Shown here: positions 57,484 through 64,000 of the stretch, one piece after another
Layout: the number at the start of each line of letters is the position of its first letter
Numbering within the stretch: the stretch's first letter is position 1
Assembly: GCA_035530135.1 (NCBI GenBank)
Contig: DATKVJ010000021.1
Span: 1-64,000, forward strand
Origin: CAIYYX01 sp035530135
Lineage (GTDB): Bacteria; Pseudomonadota; Gammaproteobacteria; Burkholderiales; Rhodocyclaceae
Reading direction: 5' to 3'
DNA: 64,000 nucleotides
Made by a program: the position numbers and the translations under genes
Notes under the pieces: generated by a model
Told to the model about the DNA's origin: nothing
Seen by the model: only the letters and a program-made list of their open reading frames with translations
Databases searched by the model: none

Positions 57484-58296
57484 TCAGCGCTGGCAGCGAG
57501 GGCAGTGGAAGGTGGCGCGGTTCGCCTGGCGCAGGCTTTTCACCGTGCCGCCGCAGACGCGGCAGGCTTCCCCGGCGCGGCCATAGACGAAGTACTGCTG
57601 CTGGAAGTAACCGGCGCTGCCGTCGGAATGCACGAAGTCGCGCAGGCTGCTGCCGCCGGCGGCGATGGCCGCCGCGAGCGTCCTCCGCACTTCCGGAACC
57701 AGGCGCTGGTAGCGTTTCTGCGAAATCCTTCCCGCCGGCGTGCGCGGGTCGATGCCGGCGCGGAACAGGCTCTCGGAGGCGTAGATGTTGCCGATGCCGA
57801 CGACGAGGTGACTGTCCATCAGGGCCTGCTTGATCGGCGCGCTCTTGCCGCGCGTCCGTTCGAACAGCCATCGCGGCGTAAACCCCTCTTCGAGCGGCTC
57901 TTGTCCGAGCGCCGCGAGCAGCGGATGCTGCGCCGGATCGCCCGCCAGCCACAGCGCGGCGCCGAACCGGCGCGGATCGCGCAGCCGCAGCAGTATCCGG
58001 CCGAATTCGAGATCGAGGTGGTCGTGTTTCTCCGGCGGCGTGCCGGCTTTGAGCAGGCGTAGGCTGCCCGACATGCCCAGATGCAGGAGCAGGTTGCCCT
58101 CGCCGAAGTCCAGCAGCAGGTACTTGCCGCGGCGGCTGACCGTCAGCAGGGTGCGCCCGGCCAGGCGCCGGGCCAGGCCCGCCGGCAACGGGTAGCGCAG
58201 CCGCGGGGTGCGCAGCGTGACGCCGCTGATCGTGCGACCGGTCAGTTCGGGGGCGATACCGAGGCGGGTGACTTCGACTTCGGGTAGTTCAGGCAT
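57484..58296 (-). CDS. mutM: Formamidopyrimidine-DNA glycosylase
   Basis: Removes oxidised purines such as 8-oxoguanine and nicks the abasic site. 270 residues. Begins MPELPEVEVTRLG, with Pro2 as catalytic nucleophile after Met removal and Glu3. The helix-two-turn-helix VVGIGNIYASESLFRAGI and the C-terminal zinc finger (CRVC and CPRC, 16 residues apart) with QQYFVYGR are present. The ATG was placed so that the essential Pro2 is at position 2; a longer upstream reading would destroy it. Divergent from the TPR gene. Confidence 0.97.
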   Translation of the reverse strand: MPELPEVEVTRLGIAPELTGRTISGVTLRTPRLRYPLPAGLARRLAGRTLLTVSRRGKYLLLDFGEGNLLLHLGMSGSLRLLKAGTPPEKHDHLDLEFGRILLRLRDPRRFGAALWLAGDPAQHPLLAALGQEPLEEGFTPRWLFERTRGKSAPIKQALMDSHLVVGIGNIYASESLFRAGIDPRTPAGRISQKRYQRLVPEVRRTLAAAIAAGGSSLRDFVHSDGSAGYFQQQYFVYGRAGEACRVCGGTVKSLRQANRATFHCPRCQR

Positions 58297-58333
58297 GTCC
58301 GCTCCGATGGGGCGATGGTGTGCGGTAGCGCGC

Positions 58334-58361
58334 TTGCCGCAGGCAGCGAAACTGCTAACAT
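58334..58361 (+). promoter_or_regulatory. Candidate promoter of the TPR-lolB-ispE operon
   Basis: TTGCCG (58334-58339), a 16-base spacer, TAACAT (58356-58361). Transcription would begin near 58368, about 32 bases before the GTG of the TPR gene. Moderate match only. Confidence 0.35.
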
Positions 58362-58399
58362 GGGCGCGAACCAAATTCTAAACCAGCCGTCCAATCGCC

Positions 58400-60127
58400 G
58401 TGACCCTTCCCTACTCTCTGTCGTTCGCCGTCCGCCCTCTGACGTGCCTGGCGCTGGCGCTCGCGCTCGCGATGCCGGTGGCCGCGGCTGCGCAAACCGA
58501 TCCTACCGCCGCCGAGAAGTCGGCGACGAACCTGCCCAAGCTGGCGCTGACGCCGCAGATCCTCTACCAGATGCTCCTCGCCGAGATCGCCGACGGTCGC
58601 GGCGACTACCATCTGGCCGCCGGGGCCTACGCGGATCTGGCGAGGTCTACGCGCGATCCCCGCATCGCCAGACGTGCTGCCGAGATCGCGATCTACGCTC
58701 GGGAGCCGGCGACCGCTCTGGAAATGGCCAAGCTCTGGGCCAAGATCGATCCCGAATCGCCGCAGGCGCGCCAGATGCTGGTCGGCCTGCTGCTCGCCAC
58801 GCAACGCTTCAACGAGGCGACGCCCCATCTGGCCAAGCTGCTCTCGCTCGAAGGCGATCACGTCGGCGACGCCCTGCTGCGCTTGAACCATCTGCTCGCC
58901 CGCTATCCCGACAAGAAGGCGGCTGCGGGCCTGGTCGAACGTCTGACACAGCCTTACGACAAACTCCCCGAGGCGCATTTCGCCCGCGCGCAGGCTGCCG
59001 AGAACACCGGGGATGATGCCAAGGCGCTGACCGAGATCGGGCGCGCACAGACGCTTCGGCCGGACTGGGAGCCGGCCGTGCTGTTCGAGGCGCAGATCCT
59101 GCAGAAGAACAGCCATGCCAAGGCGTTGGAATTCTTGCGCCACTACCTAGATACTCACCCGAAGGCGAGCCAGGTCCGTCTCGCCTATGCGCGCGCCCTG
59201 GTCGGCGAGAAGCAATTCGACCAAGCTAGGCGTGAATATTCCGTTCTCCTCGAAGCCAACAAGGAAGATCCGGAGGCCACCTACGCGGTGGCGCTGCTTT
59301 CGCTGCAGCTCAACGACCTCGCCGCCGCCGAGAGCGGCTTCAAGCGGCTGCTCGATCTCGGTTTTGGCGAGGCCAACGTGGCCCGCTACTATCTCGGTCA
59401 GATCGCCGAGCAGGGTAAGCACCCTGAGGAAGCTCTGAGTTGGTACGGCAAGGTGACGCCGGGCGAGCAGTATCTGGCGGCGAACGTGCGCGCGGCCGCG
59501 TTGTTGGCGAGGCAAGGAAAACTCGAAGCGGGGCGGAAAAGCTTGCAGCAGGCGGCGGTTGCCGACCCGAGCGAGCGCTTGCCGCTCTTGATCGCCGAAT
59601 CGCAACTGCTGAACGACGCCGGCCGCACCGCCGATGCGTTCGACTTGCTCGATGGCGCCCTGGCGGTTCAGCCCGAGCAGCCCGAGCTGCTCTACGAGAC
59701 CGCGTTGCTGGCAGATAAGCTCGGTCGCTATGAGGTGCTCGAACGCAATCTGCGCGAACTGATCAAGCTCCAGCCCGACCACGCTCAGGCTTACAACGCC
59801 CTGGGCTACTCGCTCGCCGAGCGCAACCTGCATCTCGACGAGGCGCAGCGACTGATCGACAAGGCGCTCGCCTTGTCGCCCGACGACGCCTTCATCCTCG
59901 ACAGCAAGGGTTGGGTGCTCTACCGCCGCGGCGACAGCAATGGCGCGCTCGGTTATCTGCAGAAGGCCTATAGCCAGCGGCCGGATCCCGAGATCGCCGC
60001 CCACTTGGGTGAGGTGCTGTGGATGCTCGGCCGCCACGACGAGGCCGAGAAGACCTGGAATGAAGCCATCCGAGCCCATCCAGGCAACGAAGCGCTGGCG
60101 GCCACGATCAAGAAATTCAGACCCTGA
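58400..60127 (+). CDS. Exported tetratricopeptide-repeat protein
   Basis: A 575-residue periplasmic or outer-membrane-associated protein of unknown function. A Sec signal (LTCLALALALAMPVAAAAQ) precedes about a dozen TPR helices, e.g. EALSWYGKVTPGEQYLAANV and AQAYNALGYSLAERNLHLDE, and AFILDSKGWVLYRRGDSNGA near the end. The gene regularly precedes lolB in betaproteobacteria, so a role in lipoprotein or envelope assembly is possible; this is inference. GTG start, no clear ribosome site. Five bases separate it from lolB. Confidence 0.88.
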   Translation: MTLPYSLSFAVRPLTCLALALALAMPVAAAAQTDPTAAEKSATNLPKLALTPQILYQMLLAEIADGRGDYHLAAGAYADLARSTRDPRIARRAAEIAIYAREPATALEMAKLWAKIDPESPQARQMLVGLLLATQRFNEATPHLAKLLSLEGDHVGDALLRLNHLLARYPDKKAAAGLVERLTQPYDKLPEAHFARAQAAENTGDDAKALTEIGRAQTLRPDWEPAVLFEAQILQKNSHAKALEFLRHYLDTHPKASQVRLAYARALVGEKQFDQARREYSVLLEANKEDPEATYAVALLSLQLNDLAAAESGFKRLLDLGFGEANVARYYLGQIAEQGKHPEEALSWYGKVTPGEQYLAANVRAAALLARQGKLEAGRKSLQQAAVADPSERLPLLIAESQLLNDAGRTADAFDLLDGALAVQPEQPELLYETALLADKLGRYEVLERNLRELIKLQPDHAQAYNALGYSLAERNLHLDEAQRLIDKALALSPDDAFILDSKGWVLYRRGDSNGALGYLQKAYSQRPDPEIAAHLGEVLWMLGRHDEAEKTWNEAIRAHPGNEALAATIKKFRP

Positions 60128-60132
60128 GTCGG

Positions 60133-60723
60133 ATGTGCGCGGGCATGCTCCGGCGTCCTTGTCGCATCATCGCCGTACTGATGCTGCTGGCTGTGCTCGG
60201 AGGCTGCGCGCTGTCGCCGTTCCGACAGGGCGTATCGCCGCCCCGCCCGGCGCGCCAGGCGATCGTGGCCTATTCGTTGTCGGGGCGGATCAGCGTTCGC
60301 CAGGGCGAACACCGTTATGTGGCCAATATCTGGTGGCAGCACGACCTGCCGCACGACAAGATCCTGCTGACCACGCCCTTCGGTCAGGGGATTGCCGAAC
60401 TCAGCCGCGACGCCGCGGGTGCGCATCTCGTCACCTCCGATCGGCGCGAATTTGCAGGCCCCGACTGGGAGGCGCTATCGGTCAAGGTGTTCGGCTTTGC
60501 CCTGCCGCTCACGTCGCTGCCGCGCTGGGTTCTCGGCGACGCGCCCGGAGGCGCGGAGCGCGATGCCGCCGGCCGGGCGCGGCAGTTCTCGGATGATGGC
60601 TGGCGGGTGGATTACCGCGAATACGAGGGGCCCGGAGGTGCAGCTCTGCCGCAACTGATCGACCTGAGCCGCGGTGATATCGCGATCCGGCTGAAGATCG
60701 ACGACTGGCAAGCGGTCAGATGA
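60133..60723 (+). CDS. lolB: Outer-membrane lipoprotein receptor LolB
   Basis: Receives lipoproteins from periplasmic LolA and inserts them in the outer membrane. 196 residues. Lipoprotein signal LLAVLGGCALSP; the beta-barrel-like domain with YSLSGRISVRQGEHRYVANI, LTTPFGQGIAELSRD, and the C-terminal LIDLSRGDIAIRLKIDDWQ. The gene lies between the TPR gene and ispE, its usual place. Its sequence is divergent, as usual for LolB, but context and motifs agree. Confidence 0.93.
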   Translation: MCAGMLRRPCRIIAVLMLLAVLGGCALSPFRQGVSPPRPARQAIVAYSLSGRISVRQGEHRYVANIWWQHDLPHDKILLTTPFGQGIAELSRDAAGAHLVTSDRREFAGPDWEALSVKVFGFALPLTSLPRWVLGDAPGGAERDAAGRARQFSDDGWRVDYREYEGPGGAALPQLIDLSRGDIAIRLKIDDWQAVR

Positions 60724-60775
60724 CGACCTCCCCCCACTCCCTGAGCCTCCGCTTCGCTCCGCCGGTGGCGCAGCG

Positions 60776-61663
60776 ATGAGCCCTTGGTCGCGCGACTGGC
60801 CGGCGCCGGCCAAGATCAATCTGTTCCTGCACGTGGTCGGTCGTCGCGCCGACGGCTATCATCTGCTGCAGACGGCATTCCGCTTCCTCGACTTCGGCGA
60901 TACGCTGCGCTTCTCGCCGAGCGCCGACGGCCTCATCCATCTCGCCACGCCCCTGCCCGGCGTGCCGCCGGAGACTGACCTCACCGTGCGCGCGGCCAGA
61001 CGGCTGCAGAGCGCCGCGGGCGTGCGCCAAGGCGCCCGGATCGAACTGGTCAAGCGCTTGCCGATGGGCGGTGGCCTGGGCGGTGGCAGTTCGGATGCTG
61101 CCACCGTATTGATGGCCCTGAACCGGCTGTGGGGCACCGACTTGTCGTCCGTCGAGCTGCAACGGCTCGGCCTGGAACTGGGCGCCGACGTGCCGATTTT
61201 TCTGCACGGTCGCGCGGCCTTCGCCGAGGGTGTGGGCGAGCGCTTTACCGACCTGGCGCTGGCGCCGGCTTGGTATCTGGTGCTGGTGCCTAAGGTGTTG
61301 GTGCCGACTTCGGCCGTCTTCGCGGCGCCGGAACTGCCCCGCGCGACGCTAGCCATTTCCCCGGCAGAATGGCGGCCGGGGCAGGGCGGCAACGATCTCG
61401 AAGCCGTAGCTAGCCGGCTCTACCCGGAGGTGGCGCGCCATCTCGGGTGGCTGCGCCGCTTCGGCCGGGCGCGGATGAGCGGTTCGGGCGCTTGCGTCTT
61501 CAGCGAGTTCGAGGATCAGGCGGCGGCGCGGGCCGTCCATGCCCGATTGCCGCCGGACATGGAGGGTTTCGTCGCGCGCGGCCTCGATCATCATCCGCTG
61601 CTCGAATTGACATCAGTCGCGAAAAGCCTGAAAATGCCGCCCTTTCGCGGGCGCCCTACATAG
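60776..61663 (+). CDS. ispE: 4-diphosphocytidyl-2-C-methyl-D-erythritol kinase
   Basis: Kinase of the non-mevalonate isoprenoid pathway. 295 residues of the GHMP superfamily. N-terminal WPAPAKINLFLHVVGRRADGYH; ATP-binding PMGGGLGGGSSDAATVL; and the third motif RMSGSGACVFSEF. All catalytic motifs are intact. It follows lolB by 52 bases and is followed by tRNA-Gln and prs, a very common proteobacterial order. ATG start; a possible weak ribosome site is hidden in the GC-rich leader. Confidence 0.97.
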   Translation: MSPWSRDWPAPAKINLFLHVVGRRADGYHLLQTAFRFLDFGDTLRFSPSADGLIHLATPLPGVPPETDLTVRAARRLQSAAGVRQGARIELVKRLPMGGGLGGGSSDAATVLMALNRLWGTDLSSVELQRLGLELGADVPIFLHGRAAFAEGVGERFTDLALAPAWYLVLVPKVLVPTSAVFAAPELPRATLAISPAEWRPGQGGNDLEAVASRLYPEVARHLGWLRRFGRARMSGSGACVFSEFEDQAAARAVHARLPPDMEGFVARGLDHHPLLELTSVAKSLKMPPFRGRPT

Positions 61664-61681
61664 CATAGGTGTTCGTAACGT

Positions 61682-61758
61682 TGGGGAGTCGCCAAGCTGG
61701 TTAAGGCACCGGATTTTGATTCCGGCATGCGAAGGTTCGAATCCTTCCTCCCCAGCCA
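61682..61758 (+). tRNA. tRNA-Gln (anticodon TTG)
   Basis: 77 bases folding as a cloverleaf: acceptor TGGGGAG with CTCCCCA, D arm GCC AAGCTGGTTAA GGC, anticodon stem CCGGA/TCCGG with loop TTTTGAT (anticodon TTG at 61716-61718), T arm GAAGG TTCGAAT CCTTC, discriminator G and encoded CCA. Decodes CAA/CAG. Sits between ispE and prs; no integrase or flanking repeat suggests its use as an attachment site. Confidence 0.97.
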
Positions 61759-61852
61759 GAAGTTCCGCCGGGCAGGCGTATGGGCGACGAAGCTTATCCG
61801 CAGGCCAGACCGTTCCCGCCCTCGGCATAACGCAACATCTAGCGAGACACGC

Positions 61853-62803
61853 ATGGCTTACGATAGCCTGATGGTGTTTACCGGCAACGCCAACCCGAAG
61901 CTCGCGGCCGACGTGGTCAAGCGCCTGAGCATCTCGCTCGGCCGCGCCACGGTCGGACGCTTCTCGGACGGTGAGGTCAGCGTCGAAATCATGGAGAATG
62001 TCCGGGGCAAGGACGTCTTCATCCTGCAATCGACTTGTCATCCGACCAATGACAACCTGATGGAACTGCTGATCATGGTCGATGCCTTGAAGCGCGCCTC
62101 GGCCGGGCGCGTGACCGCGGTGATCCCCTACCTCGGCTACGCGCGCCAGGACCGTCGGCCGCGTTCGGCGCGGGTGGCGATCACCGCCAAGGTGGTGGCC
62201 AACATGCTGCAGGCGGCCGGGGTCCAGCGCATGTTGACGGTCGATCTGCACGCCGACCAGATCCAGGGCTTCTTCGACATCCCGGTCGACAACATCTATG
62301 CCGGCCCGATCCTGCTCGGCGACATCTGGAAGCAGCGCCACGAAGACTTGCTGGTGGTGTCACCGGACATCGGCGGCGTGGTGCGGGCGCGGGCGTTGGC
62401 CAAGCATTTGGAGTCCGACCTGGCGATCATCGATAAGCGCCGCCCCAGGGCCAACGTTTCAGAGGTGATGAACATCATCGGCGAGGTGAACGGACGCAGC
62501 TGCGTGATCATGGACGACATGGTCGACACCGCGGGCACCCTGTGCAAGGCGGCACAGGCCCTGAAGGCACAAGGCGCGAAGAAGGTGTTGGCCTACTGCA
62601 CGCATCCGGTATTGTCCGGCGCCGCGATCTCCCGCATCGCCGAATCCGATCTCGACGAACTGGTGGTCACCGACACCATCCCGCTGCGCGAGGAGGCCAG
62701 CGCCTGCTCCCGCATCCGCCAGGTATCGATCGGCGGGCTGTTGGCCGAGACGATGCTGCGGATCAGCAACGAGGAATCGGTGTCGTCCCTTTTCATGGAA
62801 TAG
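61853..62803 (+). CDS. prs: Ribose-phosphate pyrophosphokinase
   Basis: Makes PRPP from ribose-5-phosphate and ATP, for nucleotide, histidine and tryptophan synthesis. 316 residues, class I. MVFTGNANPKLAADV, FSDGEVSVEIMENVRG, the flexible-loop YARQDRRPRSAR, DLHADQIQGFFDIP, and the PRPP-binding VIMDDMVDTAGTLC. The ATG was chosen at the conserved MAYDSLMVFTG. The 94-base gap after the tRNA may hold its promoter. Followed by an intrinsic terminator and rplY. Confidence 0.98.
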   Translation: MAYDSLMVFTGNANPKLAADVVKRLSISLGRATVGRFSDGEVSVEIMENVRGKDVFILQSTCHPTNDNLMELLIMVDALKRASAGRVTAVIPYLGYARQDRRPRSARVAITAKVVANMLQAAGVQRMLTVDLHADQIQGFFDIPVDNIYAGPILLGDIWKQRHEDLLVVSPDIGGVVRARALAKHLESDLAIIDKRRPRANVSEVMNIIGEVNGRSCVIMDDMVDTAGTLCKAAQALKAQGAKKVLAYCTHPVLSGAAISRIAESDLDELVVTDTIPLREEASACSRIRQVSIGGLLAETMLRISNEESVSSLFME

Positions 62804-62812
62804 TTTTTTAAC

Positions 62813-62839
62813 CCCCGCCTGGTCGCGGGCGGGTTTTTT
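62813..62839 (+). terminator. Intrinsic terminator between prs and rplY
   Basis: Stem CCCGCC (62814-62819), seven-base loop, GGCGGG (62828-62833), then six T. It may attenuate read-through into rplY, because no separate promoter is seen in the 12 bases between the T-tract and the rplY ATG. Confidence 0.82.
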
Positions 62840-62851
62840 GGGAGCAACAAA

Positions 62852-63496
62852 ATGCTAATCGAGTTCAACGCGCAAAAGCGCACCCTGCAGGGCACCGGAG
62901 CGAGCCGCCGCCTGCGTAGGGCCGGCCGCGTCCCCGGCGTCATCTACGGCGGCGAACAGCCGGCCGAGGCGATCGACTTCGACCACAACGAGATCTTCCA
63001 CAAGCTGAAGCAGGAGACCTTCCACGCCTCGGTGCTGACCATGGTCATCGACGGCGGCCGGCAGAACGTCCTGCTGCGCGACGTGCAAATGCACCCTTTC
63101 AAGCGCCAAGTGATGCACCTCGACTTCCAGCGCGTCGATGCCAGCCACAAGATCCACACCAAGGTGCCGTTGCACTTCATCAACGCCGACATCGCCCCAG
63201 GGGTCAAGCTGCAGGGCGGCATCGTCTCGCACGTGCTGACCGAACTGGAGGTATCCTGCCTGCCCGGCGACCTGCCCGAATTCATCGAGGTCGATCTCAA
63301 GGACGTGGCGGCGGGACATTCGCTGCATCTCTCGGCGGTCGCGATGCCCAAGGGCGTCGAGCCGCTGCTGCACAAGGGTGAAGATCCGGTGGTGGCCGCC
63401 ATCACCATTCCGCGCGGCGCCGCCGCCGATGAGCCGGCCGCCGCGGATGTCCAGGTAGCGGCGGCAGCGCCGGCTCCGGCGCCAGAGAAGAAGTAA
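62852..63496 (+). CDS. rplY: Ribosomal protein L25 (Ctc form)
   Basis: Binds 5S rRNA in the 50S subunit. 214 residues, the long L25/Ctc form with a C-terminal beta domain. The N-terminal MLIEFNAQKRTLQGTGASRR and AGRVPGVIYGG are conserved, as is VLLRDVQMHPFKRQVMHLDF. A low-complexity Ala/Pro tail (AAAPAPAPEKK) ends the protein, as in relatives. GGGAGCAAC precedes the ATG. It forms a unit with prs and pth as in many proteobacteria. Confidence 0.97.
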   Translation: MLIEFNAQKRTLQGTGASRRLRRAGRVPGVIYGGEQPAEAIDFDHNEIFHKLKQETFHASVLTMVIDGGRQNVLLRDVQMHPFKRQVMHLDFQRVDASHKIHTKVPLHFINADIAPGVKLQGGIVSHVLTELEVSCLPGDLPEFIEVDLKDVAAGHSLHLSAVAMPKGVEPLLHKGEDPVVAAITIPRGAAADEPAAADVQVAAAAPAPAPEKK

Positions 63497-63497
63497 T

Positions 63498-64000
63498 TTG
63501 ACGCAGGCGCCGCGTCCCCCGCGGCTGATCGTCGGCCTGGGCAATCCCGGGAGCGAATATGCCAAAACCCGGCACAATGCCGGGTTTTGGTTTTGTGAGC
63601 GCCTGGCCAGCGAACTGGGCGCGAGCCTGGCACACGAGTCCCGCTTCCATGGTCTGACCGGCCAGGTGCGTGGCCAGGAACGGACCGAGAATGCCTGGCT
63701 GTTGCTGCCGACGACCTTCATGAACCGCTCGGGCCAGGCGGTGGCGGCGCTCACCCGCTTCTACCGGATCACGCCAGGCGATGTCCTAGTGGTGCACGAC
63801 GAGCTGGACCTGCCACCCGGCAGCCTGCGCCTGAAGTTCGGCGGCGGCTCGGGCGGCCACAACGGCCTGAAGGACATCACCGCCCACCTCGGTACCCAGG
63901 ATTTCTGGCGCCTGCGCATCGGCATCGGGCATCCCGGCGACCGCGACGAGGTCGTGAATTACGTGCTCAAGCCGCCTCGGCGCGAGGAGGAAGAAGCGAT
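63498..64000 (+). CDS. pth: Peptidyl-tRNA hydrolase (3' end outside the window)
   Basis: Releases peptides from tRNAs that dropped off ribosomes. About 167 residues are visible. RLIVGLGNPGSEYAKTRHNAGF holds the conserved Asn and His (split across the motif). TFMNRSGQAV, VVHDELDLPPG with the catalytic Asp region, and GGGSGGHNGLKD follow. The only initiator near the conserved start in the correct frame is a TTG one base after the rplY stop, with AGAAG ahead; I used it with some doubt. Confidence 0.95.
   Translation, partial: MTQAPRPPRLIVGLGNPGSEYAKTRHNAGFWFCERLASELGASLAHESRFHGLTGQVRGQERTENAWLLLPTTFMNRSGQAVAALTRFYRITPGDVLVVHDELDLPPGSLRLKFGGGSGGHNGLKDITAHLGTQDFWRLRIGIGHPGDRDEVVNYVLKPPRREEEEA

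Noticed and set aside
61682..61758. tRNA-Gln as integration site of an island
   Set aside because: No integrase, no partial duplicate of the tRNA 3' end, and the neighbouring ispE-tRNA-prs order is standard.

Overview
The window is chromosomal DNA from a high-G+C betaproteobacterium, most likely of the Rhodocyclales (Rhodocyclaceae/Sterolibacteriaceae type). This rests on protein character and gene order, not on a marker gene. The diagnostic arrangements are lolB-ispE-tRNA(Gln)-prs-rplY-pth, the beta-type cox cluster with its small DUF2970 and DUF2909 genes, accB-accC-prmA, and ftsY-ftsE-ftsX next to rpoH. Start codons are often GTG or TTG, and many adjacent genes overlap by 1 to 11 bases.

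Layout. (1) 1-811, minus strand: truncated LegB-like nucleotide-sugar 4,6-dehydratase. (2) 801-10905, minus strand: a type II secretion operon in Xps-like order (E F G H I J K L M C D). (3) 11129-14283, plus strand and divergent from it: a lipoprotein resembling a protease propeptide, translationally coupled to a large secreted subtilase with four C-terminal repeats. (4) 14385-30098: a surface-glycan locus with GDP-mannose and GDP-fucose synthesis (manC, gmd, fcl), a MurJ-like flippase, a methyltransferase, two GT4 glycosyltransferases, an asparagine synthetase, a GT2-SDR fusion, a lipid-carrier glycosyl-phosphate transferase and a WbpM/CapD dehydratase. A mazEF-type toxin-antitoxin pair interrupts it. 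(5) 30104-34878: apaH, an OlsB/OlsA-like acyltransferase pair, a glycine-zipper lipoprotein, a PfkB kinase, a repeat-filled intergenic region and tpx. (6) 34975-40286, minus strand: a probable operon of a hypothetical gene, tlpA, aroQ, accB, accC, prmA and a zinc-ribbon membrane protein, with mpl divergent. (7) 42028-49675: cytochrome c oxidase structural and assembly genes, without ctaA at its expected place. (8) 49728-53291, minus strand: ftsY, ftsE, ftsX, then rpoH with a CIRCE operator. (9) 53401-64000: an M16 peptidase pair, rsmD, coaD, ferredoxin, mutM, a TPR protein, lolB, ispE, tRNA-Gln, prs, rplY and the start of pth.

How the parts may work together: the type II system exports folded periplasmic proteins, and the divergently encoded subtilase is an attractive candidate cargo with its own separately encoded, membrane-anchored propeptide-like partner. 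The glycan locus makes fucose-type sugars, assembles them on undecaprenyl phosphate and flips the product. The cox genes encode the oxidase and its heme and copper insertion factors.

The observations most worth following are: a palindromic repeat of about 219 bp inserted in frame inside gmd, with relatives in the pfkB-tpx intergenic region; a perfect 22-bp inverted repeat inside a glycosyltransferase gene that looks like a template-switch scar; the stand-alone propeptide-like lipoprotein coupled to the subtilase; the GT2-SDR fusion; the CIRCE element upstream of rpoH; and the missing ctaA. All calls come from reading the sequence alone; no database search was run.
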